In this document: positions 38,056 to 46,056 of the stretch, one piece after another
Position numbering within the stretch: position 1 is the first letter of the stretch
Layout: the number at the start of each line of letters is the position of its first letter
From: Rhodoferax aquaticus
Lineage (GTDB): Bacteria > Pseudomonadota > Gammaproteobacteria > Burkholderiales > Burkholderiaceae_C
Assembly: GCF_006974105.1 (NCBI RefSeq)
Contig: NZ_CP036282.1
Location: forward strand, 4,092,001-4,156,000
Direction: 5' to 3'
DNA: 64,000 nt
The notes under the pieces: generated by a model
Database searches by the model: none
What the model saw: the letters and a program-made list of their open reading frames with translations, nothing else
What the model was told of the DNA's origin: nothing
Translations under genes and position numbers: made by a program

Positions 38056-38069
38056 GGCACGCAATTGCG
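38056..38069. promoter_or_regulatory. 14-bp perfect palindrome in a divergent promoter region
   Basis: CACGCAATTGCGTG is self-complementary over all 14 bases. It lies in the 156-base space between the divergent starts of the outer-membrane channel gene and the GT41 glycosyltransferase gene. The place and symmetry fit a dimeric regulator site that could govern both the type I locus and the flagellar glycosyltransferase. No consensus known to me matches. Confidence 0.35.
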
Positions 38070-38153
38070 TGGCAATCAGAAGGCTTATCCCGGGCTTACG
38101 CAGCGGCCTTCTTGGTGCAATATGATTTTGGCAACTACGCTAGTGGAGTGCAT

Positions 38154-39965
38154 GTGGCGAAATTCGAAGAAAACTATGTAGCGGTGCTCATGCGTGCTTG
38201 GCAGGGCCAACTGGACTTCACCCAATTGATCGACTGCGCATCGCAAATGGAGGCCCGCCAGATGGGCCCCTTGTCCGCTGTGCTCTACCAGACTTGGCTG
38301 AAGCGCACCAACTCTCCCTATGCTTATGCGGGCTACTTCAATCTAGGCGTTACGCTGTCCAACGAAAGCGACTTTGCGGGCGCGCAACAAGCCTACGAAC
38401 AATCAATCGCCTTGCACCCGGGGTTTGTGCAGCCCAGATTAAACAAAGGCTCTCTGTTTGAGCGCCAAGGCATGACCGAACAAGCGCTCGCGGAGTGGCG
38501 ATGGGTGGTGGAACATGTTCCGGGTGACAACCCAGAAAACAAGACATTTGTGCTCATGGCCTTGAACCACTTGGGGCGTGTATTGGAATCGAAGAAGCAG
38601 TTCCACGATGCGTTTGCCTACCTCACACAAAGCTTGACCCTAGACCCACTGCAACCCGATGTGGTGCACCACTGGGTGCATTTGCGACAAAAGCAGTGTA
38701 TGTGGCCGGTGTACTCGCCCATCGAGGGCCTGACCCAGCAAGCCATGCACGAGTCCACGTCGGCCTTGGCCATGATGAATGTTTCCGATGACCCTGCGGA
38801 GCAATTGGCTGCCGCCAATCGGTTCGTGGCCAAGCGCGTGAACGCCACCCTGCCCCTTCTGGCAAAGCCCAAACGGTACGGGCACAAAAAACTACGCATT
38901 GCCTACGTGTCGTCCGACTTTTGCTTACACCCGGTGTCCATGCTCACCGCGGAACTGTTCGAGCTGCACAACCGAGAAAAGTTTGAAATCTATGGCTACT
39001 GCTGGAGTCCCGAAGACGGCTCAGCCTTACGCCAACGCGTGATCGCAGCCATGGACCACTTCACCCGCATTGACCAAATGTCCGACGAAGCGGCGGCCAA
39101 ACTCATGCGGGAGCATGAAATTGATGTGTTGGTAGACCTGCAAGGCCAAACCGCTGGCGCTCGGGTCAACATGCTGGCCTACCGGCCAGCCCCCATTCAA
39201 ATCACCTACTTGGGCTTGCCCGCCACCACCGGCTTACCGTCTATCGACTATGTGATTGCCGACCGATTTTTGATTCCTGAAGCGCTCACACCGTTCTATT
39301 CCGAAAAACCGCTGTACATGCCCGATATCTACCAGTGCAGCGACCGCAAGCGCGCTGTGGGCCCCATTCCCAGCCGCGAGAGCTGCGGCCTACCCGCCCA
39401 AGGGTTTGTGTTTTGCTCACTGAACAACAACTACAAGTACACGCCTGAAATGTTTGACGTGTGGATGCGCATTTTGAAGCGCACTCCAGGCAGCGTTCTA
39501 TGGCTGCTGGCGGACAATCCATGGGCTGAGGCGAACCTGCGACAAGAAGCCAGGACACGCGGCATTGAAGACCACCGCATTTTGTTTGCACCCCGCGTGT
39601 CGCCTGAGAACTACCTTGCCCGGTACGCTGCGGCCGACCTCTTCTTGGACACTTTCCCCTTCAATGCGGGCACTACCGCGAACGATGCCCTTTGGATGGG
39701 TCTACCCGTATTGACCCTATGCGGCCGGGCATTTGCCTCCAGAATGGCAGGCGCACTGCTCACTGCAGCCCAAATGCCTGAGCTCATTTGCTACGACGTG
39801 CAAAGCTATGAAGACAAGGCCGTAGCGCTTGCAAACACACCCGCCGACTGCTTGCGCCTCAAGACACAACTCAAAGATGTGCATGACCACGGCGTCTTGT
39901 TTGACACCACGCGCTTTGTGCAGAACTTAGAGGGTAAGTTACAAGAACTAGTGGCTGCGCTGTAA
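38154..39965 (+). CDS. TPR-containing GT41 glycosyltransferase (SPINDLY/OGT-like)
   Basis: A 603-residue protein with N-terminal TPR units (YFNLGVTLSNESDFAGAQQAYEQSIALHP) and a GT41 catalytic region: LRIAYVSSDFCLHPV (about residues 245-260), DLQGQTAGARVNMLAYRPAPIQITYLG, FCSLNNNYKYTPEMFDVW and DTFPFNAGTTANDALWMGLPVLT. GT41 enzymes add GlcNAc, or in bacteria other sugars, to Ser/Thr of proteins. The frame is open to 37803 but overlaps the divergent lipoprotein gene. I start at the GTG at 38154, five bases after GGAG. Adjacent fliT-fliS-fliD-fliC make flagellin the likely acceptor; the Thr-rich octad proteins are an alternative. Confidence 0.88.
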   Translation: MAKFEENYVAVLMRAWQGQLDFTQLIDCASQMEARQMGPLSAVLYQTWLKRTNSPYAYAGYFNLGVTLSNESDFAGAQQAYEQSIALHPGFVQPRLNKGSLFERQGMTEQALAEWRWVVEHVPGDNPENKTFVLMALNHLGRVLESKKQFHDAFAYLTQSLTLDPLQPDVVHHWVHLRQKQCMWPVYSPIEGLTQQAMHESTSALAMMNVSDDPAEQLAAANRFVAKRVNATLPLLAKPKRYGHKKLRIAYVSSDFCLHPVSMLTAELFELHNREKFEIYGYCWSPEDGSALRQRVIAAMDHFTRIDQMSDEAAAKLMREHEIDVLVDLQGQTAGARVNMLAYRPAPIQITYLGLPATTGLPSIDYVIADRFLIPEALTPFYSEKPLYMPDIYQCSDRKRAVGPIPSRESCGLPAQGFVFCSLNNNYKYTPEMFDVWMRILKRTPGSVLWLLADNPWAEANLRQEARTRGIEDHRILFAPRVSPENYLARYAAADLFLDTFPFNAGTTANDALWMGLPVLTLCGRAFASRMAGALLTAAQMPELICYDVQSYEDKAVALANTPADCLRLKTQLKDVHDHGVLFDTTRFVQNLEGKLQELVAAL

Positions 39966-40018
39966 ACAGCCCCCCTTTGCTGCCTCGCCCAGGCTCAGGC
40001 AGGGCCAAGGCTAACTAC

Positions 40019-40318
40019 TCAGTGCAGTTGGGTGTTGTGCCCATCAAACTTTTGTTCAAAGTGGGCTAACCAGGGTTCTGCCAGATAGCGTATTTGCGCA
40101 TCGTTGTGCAAGATGCGACGCATGATGCGGTTTTTCTCTGCGCGGGAGTTGGGGCTTAGCTGCTCGCTGCGCGCACGGTGGCGTAGCTGCTCAATGAGCA
40201 CGGCGCACGCCCCTTCAAAGCGCACCACGCCATCCCAGTCTTCCATCTTGGCGGCTTCCAACATTTTGGCGCTGCTGTCTTCAATCGCCTTGTAATAGTC
40301 AATCAGCATTTCAGACAT
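40019..40318 (-). CDS. fliT: Flagellar export chaperone FliT
   Basis: A 99-residue helical protein (DYYKAIEDSSAKMLEAAKMEDWDGVVRFEGACAVLIEQLR) matching the size and helix pattern of FliT, the export chaperone of the cap protein FliD. In enteric bacteria FliT also binds FlhDC to damp class II transcription. It is preceded by GAGGAG, begins 19 bases after fliS and ends the minus-strand fliS-fliT transcript. FliT sequences diverge quickly, so the name rests partly on position. Confidence 0.8.
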   Translation of the reverse strand: MSEMLIDYYKAIEDSSAKMLEAAKMEDWDGVVRFEGACAVLIEQLRHRARSEQLSPNSRAEKNRIMRRILHNDAQIRYLAEPWLAHFEQKFDGHNTQLH

Positions 40319-40337
40319 GAAATGGCTCCTCGTCAGT

Positions 40338-40757
40338 TTAGACAGACTTCAAATAGGCTGGCCCCTGGCCGTTGATTTGGCGCCAACCACTGGCCACTTT
40401 CTCAATCAAAGCGTCCACCTCATCGATAGCAGCCACGTCGTTTCTGGCATTGGCGGTGATCAGGCGGTTCACACAGTACTCATACAAAGCATTCAAATTA
40501 GCCGCGAGTTCACCGCCCTTGGTCATGTCCAAAGGTGCTTTCAGGCCTTCTTCCAAAATGCGAATCGCGTTGCCGATGTACTTGCACTTGGCGGGCACGT
40601 CCCCATTGCCCATGGCGATGCGGGTAGAACCCAAAGCTTGACGCAGTGCATTGAAGAGCAAATTCACCAACTGGTGCGGATCTGCCATCTCTACGCTAGC
40701 GTCGATACTCGCCTTTTTGTAGGCAGAAGCGGAGCGGGAGCTGACTGAGCTAAACAT
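40338..40757 (-). CDS. fliS: Flagellin export chaperone FliS
   Basis: A 139-residue four-helix protein that holds flagellin unpolymerised in the cytoplasm and delivers it to the export gate. Features seen are AYKKASIDASV near the start, DPHQLVNLLFNALRQAL, NAIRILEEGLKAPLD, ELAANLNALYEYCVNRLITAN and the VASGWRQI end, all standard for FliS. It has its own sigma-28 promoter (40786-40812), so it should be made late together with flagellin. Confidence 0.95.
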   Translation of the reverse strand: MFSSVSSRSASAYKKASIDASVEMADPHQLVNLLFNALRQALGSTRIAMGNGDVPAKCKYIGNAIRILEEGLKAPLDMTKGGELAANLNALYEYCVNRLITANARNDVAAIDEVDALIEKVASGWRQINGQGPAYLKSV

Positions 40758-40785
40758 GGTGCAATTCCTTATGGAGATGCTTTTG

Positions 40786-40812
40786 TTATCGGCAGCTGTA
40801 TGAAAAAATCAA
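40786..40812 (-). promoter_or_regulatory. Sigma-28 (FliA) promoter of fliS-fliT
   Basis: On the minus strand, TTGATTTT-N11-GCCGATAA. The -10 element matches the consensus (TAAAGTTT-N11-GCCGATAA) at all eight positions and the -35 at five of eight, with the exact 11-base spacer. The -10 lies about 30 bases upstream of the fliS ATG. This puts the chaperones in the FliA-dependent late class. Confidence 0.75.
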
Positions 40813-40903
40813 GCTTTGGAGTTTGCTGCTGGGCTGAGACATGTTGCGCCTGCTATTTATTTAGTAGCTATCTGCGCTTATTCCACGTGCGTAAAGCCCC
40901 AAT

Positions 40904-43900
40904 TTAGCCCGTAGATTTATTCCAGGTGGTGACTTGCTGGGACACATAGGTGCTCAGCGCGTTCAGGCTTGCCATCTTTCCATCTAGGGCGCTATAGGTC
41001 TTTCTAAGCCGCGCCTCCGCCATGTCAGCCCGGGTATTGACCTTGGCTTGCTCTTTCGCGTTAAGGTTTAACTCAGTCTTCAGCCCATTGGTCCGGTTGG
41101 TCACCGTACCGTTGCTCGACAAAAGGCCTTGCCCTAGGCTTGCAAACTTCAGCGCAAAGCCGTTGAGTTGTAAGTTGCCATTGTCGGTAACGAACAGCTT
41201 TTGCAACTCCGTGCCATTGTTGGCCGCCGTGCTGAGCTTTGCGGTGTTCATGGTCAAAGAACCGTCCAACTGCCGCTCTACGCCCACATCTGCCAAGCGC
41301 GTGTAGGTGCTGCCATTGCTGATAGAGCCCAGCATGTTGCGCATCACGTTTTGCAAACCCACAATGCTGGCATCCCCTTGAAAGAGGGACGCAGTCTTGG
41401 TGCCCGCATCGTATTTCGTTAAATCCACCAAATTGGCATTAAGCGCGTTGTAGGCGGTCACAAAATCGTTGATGTTCTTGACGGCAACAGTCACGTCTTC
41501 TGCCACGTTCAAGGTCACGCTCGACGTGGTTACCGCCTTCAGGTCAATCGTCACGCCCGGCAGATTGCCAGCCAAGGTATTGGTTTTGGATGTCACCACT
41601 GCCCCATTGATGCGGGCACGGGCATCAGCCCCGTAGGTGGCAGTAATGCCAGAACTCGCCATGCCGTAGGCGCTGTTTTGGGGGTCATAGCCCATGCGTG
41701 ACAGGCCCGAGTTATCGGTACTGCCACCATCACCATCTGTAACCTGCACCCGAAAGCCCGCTGCAGCGCCCGTGTCTTTGGAAGTCAGCTGCAAGCGCTC
41801 TTGCGTGCCATCAAAAAACGCTGCGGCAACAATGCCGCCATTGGCCGCATTGATCTTAGCGGCCAGTGTGCTCACGGTGTCGGTTGCGGTGACGGTGATT
41901 GCCACATCCGCGCTCGAGGCGGAAGGTACAAACGTGGGGCGCGCGGTGGTCACGCCATTGGTGGCGTTGGCAACAGCTGTGGTGGCATTGGTGACTGCCG
42001 TGTCGGCTGCGGTGACGTTGTTGCTTGCAGTTGTCACCGCAGCAGCGGCTGTGGCACGGTCGGTGGTGGCGGTGGTGAGCGCCGTGGTCTTGGTTGCCGC
42101 ATCGGCAGCGGCGGTCGATTGATCGGTGGAGGCCGTTGCCAAGTTGGTGCTAGCTGTGGCGGCATCGGCCACTGCGGTCACTTGGTCGGCCAGCGCAGTG
42201 GCTTTGGTTGCGGCCGCCGTAACGGCAGCCGCGGAGGCGCTAGCGTGGGCTGCTGTTGCCACGCCAATCGCGCCATTGGCCGTTGCCAATGCGGTAGCAG
42301 CGGCCACCTGGGCAGCCGTGGCACTGGCAAGGTTGGCGTTTGCAGTGACCAAAGCGGCGTCTTTGATCGCTTTGTCACTGGTCGCCGCACTCACTGCCGC
42401 ACTGGCCGTGGCCACATCAGAACTCGCCGTTGCCTGGGCCGACACAGCCCCTGAATAGGTGGCAGCGGCCGTTACCGCTGTTGCAGCGGCGGCGGTTTGT
42501 GTCGCTTGCGCGGTGGCCTTAAAGGTTGCAGCATTGGCAGGCGTGGTACCTGCTGCGTTGGCAGCATCAATCGCTTGCGCCTTGAGTACCGAGGCGTTGC
42601 TGGCATCGGCGGGTGCCGTAATGGCATCGGCGGCCGTTAAGGCCGAAGGGCTGGCCACGGCCAGTGCACCGCGCGCACTCAGCATAGTCGACCTAGCCGT
42701 AGCCTCATCTGCTTGTAATGCGGGCGTGGCATGGTCGTTCAGCCCAATTTTTGCCACCCAATCAGCGTAGGCACTGGCATAGGCAGTGAGCTCCGTCTTG
42801 CCAACGCCGGCTGGTGGATAGCCGGTTGCGTAGCTCGACAGCGCAGTACTAGCGTTCTGGTCATCGGCCAAGGCGGCCGAGGCCGTGTTGGCCGCAGTTG
42901 CGGCCGTGTTGGCAAGTGCCAAAGCACTATTGGCGCTCGCCAGTGCGCTATTGGCATTTGACAGGCCGGAGGTCGCACTGGCCAAGGTGCTGTTGGCAGC
43001 AGTCAACACACCATTCTTAGTGGCAAGGTCGTTATTTGCAGCATTTAGCGTTGTTTGGGCGGTGCTGGCGGCATTAGCTGCGGTGCCTTTGGTGGCCGTG
43101 GCACTGACCAAGGTGGCATCAGCGCCGTCAAAAACAGCTTGGGCTGCGGCTATGTTGGCAGGGGCCGCCGCGGTGACCGTTGTGAGAGTATTGAATGCAG
43201 CCAGCTCAGCTGCATCGGCCGCCGCGCTTGCAGAGGTGGCGTTGGTCGCCGTCGTATTGGCGGTAGCCAGAGTGCTGTTGGCGGTGTTGGAGGCAGTCGT
43301 TGCTGCGGCTAAATTGGCGTTAGCTACTGTTAGCGTAGCTTGCGCAGTGGCCGAGTTTGACGTGGCTGTTGCCAGCGTTGCATCCGCGGTGACCAAATTC
43401 GCGTTGGCTGTCACCAACGCAGCATTGGCATTGGTCTGGTTGGTTTGGGCGGTGACCAAGGCGGTCTGGGCCGCTGGCAAGGCTAGGTCTGCATTGGCAA
43501 CACCCGTGTTGTCCGTAGTGGCGTTTCCGGTCGGGCTGGTCCAAGTGCCCAAGCGCAGCGTCATGGTTCCGGCCCCCACATACGCGCCTGCCGTCAGTGC
43601 CGCTGAAGACACTGCCTGCTTCTTGGCCAGTGAGTCCACATCCAGCGTGTAGGTGCCAGCGGCAGCAGCACTGGTGACGGCCAGGGTGGCCGCGCTCGTG
43701 TTGCTAGACGTGCCGGTGCGAGCGATCCACGCACTACTGGCAGAAATGCGCGCGGCAACATCGGTGAGCGCGGAGACTTGCGACTTGATTTGCCCCATGG
43801 CCGACACGCGAGCGTTGGCAGTGCTTGCTTTGTTTGCCAGCGCTTTCAACGGCGCCTTTTCAAGCGCTACCAAAGCGGTGATCGTGGCCTCTACATTGAG

Positions 43901-43936
43901 ACCACTGCCAATACCAATGGATGAAATGGTTGCCAT
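40904..43936 (-). CDS. fliD: Flagellar cap protein FliD with a ~510-residue Ala-rich insertion
   Basis: A 1,010-residue protein, about twice normal FliD length. Residues 1-140 are the FliD N-terminus (ISSIGIGSGLNVEATITALVALE, GTYTLDVDSLAKKQAVSS). Residues from about 667 (PTFVPSASSADVAITVTATDT) to the end are the rest of FliD, with VKNINDFVTAYNALN, TRLADVGVERQLDGSLTMN and the C-terminal coiled coil. Between them, about 150-660, lies a low-complexity Ala/Thr/Asn/Ser segment with heptad-like spacing (ANAALVTANANLVTADATL). A less regular centre at about 355-475 could be the tip of an antiparallel coiled-coil hairpin. The insertion falls in the surface-exposed D2 region, so capping should survive and a projection would stand at the filament tip. 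Confidence 0.92.
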   Translation of the reverse strand: MATISSIGIGSGLNVEATITALVALEKAPLKALANKASTANARVSAMGQIKSQVSALTDVAARISASSAWIARTGTSSNTSAATLAVTSAAAAGTYTLDVDSLAKKQAVSSAALTAGAYVGAGTMTLRLGTWTSPTGNATTDNTGVANADLALPAAQTALVTAQTNQTNANAALVTANANLVTADATLATATSNSATAQATLTVANANLAAATTASNTANSTLATANTTATNATSASAAADAAELAAFNTLTTVTAAAPANIAAAQAVFDGADATLVSATATKGTAANAASTAQTTLNAANNDLATKNGVLTAANSTLASATSGLSNANSALASANSALALANTAATAANTASAALADDQNASTALSSYATGYPPAGVGKTELTAYASAYADWVAKIGLNDHATPALQADEATARSTMLSARGALAVASPSALTAADAITAPADASNASVLKAQAIDAANAAGTTPANAATFKATAQATQTAAAATAVTAAATYSGAVSAQATASSDVATASAAVSAATSDKAIKDAALVTANANLASATAAQVAAATALATANGAIGVATAAHASASAAAVTAAATKATALADQVTAVADAATASTNLATASTDQSTAAADAATKTTALTTATTDRATAAAAVTTASNNVTAADTAVTNATTAVANATNGVTTARPTFVPSASSADVAITVTATDTVSTLAAKINAANGGIVAAAFFDGTQERLQLTSKDTGAAAGFRVQVTDGDGGSTDNSGLSRMGYDPQNSAYGMASSGITATYGADARARINGAVVTSKTNTLAGNLPGVTIDLKAVTTSSVTLNVAEDVTVAVKNINDFVTAYNALNANLVDLTKYDAGTKTASLFQGDASIVGLQNVMRNMLGSISNGSTYTRLADVGVERQLDGSLTMNTAKLSTAANNGTELQKLFVTDNGNLQLNGFALKFASLGQGLLSSNGTVTNRTNGLKTELNLNAKEQAKVNTRADMAEARLRKTYSALDGKMASLNALSTYVSQQVTTWNKSTG

Positions 43937-44026
43937 ACAGCCTCCTGCGTCGCCAGAAACACCTCATTGTCTGCAAAGACTCTCTGTGTAAACCCCGAAT
44001 AAACCCCCGAATACCCCAACGCGAGC

Positions 44027-44056
44027 AGCGACGACGGGTACAACCCCGTCGTCGCT
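44027..44056. terminator. Strong hairpin downstream of the minus-strand flagellin gene
   Basis: Twelve-base arms AGCGACGACGGG / CCCGTCGTCGCT are perfectly complementary around a six-base loop and begin about 60 bases after the flagellin stop. On the minus strand no U-run follows, so intrinsic termination would be inefficient. mRNA 3'-end stabilisation or partial attenuation before fliD is more likely. Confidence 0.5.
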
Positions 44057-44115
44057 GATAGCAAGTTGGCTATAACTACTTACACAATCTAAGCTTCTTT
44101 CAATGTGCTACCCAG

Positions 44116-45621
44116 TTACCGCAGCAAGGCCAACACACCTTGCGGCAACTGGTTGGCTTGAGCCACCATCGCCGTACCCGCTTGTTGCAAGATCTGTGAG
44201 CGAGACAGGTTGGCTGTTTCTGTCGCAAAGTCGGCATCTTGAATGCGCGAGCGTGATGCGGAGAGGTTTTCCACGGAAGATGCCAAGTTGGCGACCACAG
44301 ATTCAAAGCGATTTTGGATAGCACCAAACGTACTTCGCAAGGTACTCACCCCGGCCAGTGCTGAGTCAATCGCATCAATCGTGCTGTTGGCGTTGGCCAC
44401 ACTGGTGACCGATGCACTATACAGTGAGCTGCTTCCGAGCGCCAAGCCCCCCGCGGCAAAACCTGCAGCCGCCGCGCCAGCGCCAACAAGATCAATCCGT
44501 TCATTGGCGGAAAGCCGTACCGTCCCGACCGCTGTCCAGGCTGTTGTCCCGGTAGTGGTCAGCGCAGCATTGAGCGTGTTGTTTTCGCCTGCCACGGTGG
44601 ATGCTGCCCCCAAACCGGTTGAGTCATTGGTCTGCGCCGTCACAATGATGTCTCTGCCATCGGCGGCTGTGAGGGTGATGTTCCCGCCTGAAAAAGACGC
44701 TGTGACGCCCGTGGCACCTGCGTTTCGATTCACGCCTTCTGCAAACTGCTCGCCCGTTAAGCCAGAGGCTGCTGCGTTGAATACCTGTGTCCCATTAATC
44801 GTCATACTGTAGGCTACGGTGGTTGTGGTGTAGGCAGCCTTGATCGTAGTGTTGGCCTCGGCCCTCAAACCAGGGACGCCTGCCTGGTTGATGGCACGCA
44901 CCTTGGCGAAAGCACTTTGACTGGTTTGCCCTTTTGCATTTTCAGTAGCAGTCACGGTGGAGGCACCGACCGTCACCTCGGCATTGTTGCCAACCGTAAT
45001 TTTTAAGTCACCAGATGCTAAGGATGCGGTAGAGACGCCTGCCCCCTGCGCGCCAATAGCTTTAGTACCATCAAATGTGGCGGCTGACCCAATGTAGTCG
45101 GCCCGACGGCCAAGGTTGGTCGTACGCTTGCTATCAGTCAAGTCCAGCTCGATGGTTTGACTTACGTTGGCACCGACTTGGAACACTGCCGTGCCGAAAG
45201 AGCCGTCCAATAAATTGCGCCCATTGAACTGGGTTTGGGAAGAGACCCGGTCAATTTCCTTAATGCGTTGTTGCACTTCGAGGTCTAGCGAAGCGCGGTC
45301 ACTCGCGGTGTTGGTGGAGTTGGCAGATTGCACCGCCAGCTCACGAATGCGTTGCAAATTGGTGGTGATTTCACCCAAAGCACCTTCAGCCGTTTGCGCC
45401 AAAGAGATACCGTCGTTGGCATTGCGGGCCGCTTGACTTTGGCCTCGAATTTGCGCGGTCATGCGGTCGCTGATAGCCAAGCCCGCTGCATCGTCTTTAG
45501 CGCTATTGATACGCAAACCTGAAGACAGGCGCTGCATCGACGTAGACAAGGACATTTGGTTCACGCTCAAGTTGCGCTGCGCCGTCAACGAGTTGATATT
45601 GGTATTGATGGTGGAAGCCAT
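44116..45621 (-). CDS. fliC: Flagellin (first copy)
   Basis: A 501-residue filament subunit. The conserved D0/D1 ends are plain: [40 protein letters not shown], and at the end [32 protein letters not shown] then [12 protein letters not shown]. The variable centre (about 190-410) is Thr/Ala/Gly-rich and would be the surface-exposed, possibly glycosylated part. I start at the ATG at 45621, seven bases after AAGGAG; the longer frame has no flagellin features. A sigma-28 promoter lies about 140 bases upstream. A second flagellin is transcribed divergently. Confidence 0.96.
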   Translation of the reverse strand: MASTINTNINSLTAQRNLSVNQMSLSTSMQRLSSGLRINSAKDDAAGLAISDRMTAQIRGQSQAARNANDGISLAQTAEGALGEITTNLQRIRELAVQSANSTNTASDRASLDLEVQQRIKEIDRVSSQTQFNGRNLLDGSFGTAVFQVGANVSQTIELDLTDSKRTTNLGRRADYIGSAATFDGTKAIGAQGAGVSTASLASGDLKITVGNNAEVTVGASTVTATENAKGQTSQSAFAKVRAINQAGVPGLRAEANTTIKAAYTTTTVAYSMTINGTQVFNAAASGLTGEQFAEGVNRNAGATGVTASFSGGNITLTAADGRDIIVTAQTNDSTGLGAASTVAGENNTLNAALTTTGTTAWTAVGTVRLSANERIDLVGAGAAAAGFAAGGLALGSSSLYSASVTSVANANSTIDAIDSALAGVSTLRSTFGAIQNRFESVVANLASSVENLSASRSRIQDADFATETANLSRSQILQQAGTAMVAQANQLPQGVLALLR

Positions 45622-45759
45622 GACAAAACTCCTTATAAATACATTCCAAATCCGGCAAATTGCCGATCCCAACGCCAGCATTGCTACTGACCGCTATGAC
45701 CGGTGCGCCACCGAGAGCACCATCCGGACGGCAGACCTATAAAGGACCTGTTGGAATTG

Positions 45760-45786
45760 TTTTCGGGTTGTCAACAGAAAACTTGA
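45760..45786 (-). promoter_or_regulatory. Sigma-28 promoter of the minus-strand flagellin gene
   Basis: TCAAGTTT-N11-CCCGAAAA on the minus strand, with the exact FliA spacer; seven of eight -35 positions and six of eight -10 positions match the consensus. It implies an untranslated leader of about 130 bases. No equally good element was found for the divergent flagellin gene in the remaining 270 bases. Confidence 0.7.
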
Positions 45787-46056
45787 GCCAGTTTCAATAA
45801 ACATTTGCTTAGCATGCAGTCGTGGCTTTTAAAAGACCATGTACGCAGCTTCTTGCCTACAGACCCGAGGTTCGAGGGTTTACCCCTATCAAGAAAACCT
45901 TTAGCAGAAAAATCAGCCTCGGTTTTCAAGCGCTTATCGCGCCATTGGATAGCCATTGCATCTCCACAATTTACCCATCGTTACTGATTGTCTGCAGGTC
46001 TGGAGCAGGCTTTGCAATCGGAGGCGAAGCCGCTTTACTTTTTTAGGAGTTTCGCA

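Noticed and set aside
38052..38067. Sigma-54-like TGGCAC...TTGC site upstream of the GT41 gene
   Set aside because: The GG to GC distance is one base short of the required spacing, and the bases are better explained by the 14-bp palindrome.
37803..38153. N-terminal extension of the GT41 frame
   Set aside because: It overlaps the divergent lipoprotein gene, has no TPR character and is basic and low in complexity. GTG 38154 after GGAG is preferred.
39980..40002. Possible terminator between GT41 and fliT (CTGCCT / AGGCAG)
   Set aside because: Only six base pairs, an 11-base loop and no T-run on either strand.
42178..43544. Alternative frames inside the fliD insertion
   Set aside because: The Ala-rich GC-rich repeat opens all frames. 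Only the minus-strand frame continues into conserved FliD domains on both sides.
45622..45681. Longer starts for both flagellin genes
   Set aside because: The extra N-terminal residues do not fit flagellin, whose MASTINTN opening follows good ribosome sites at 45621 and 46057.
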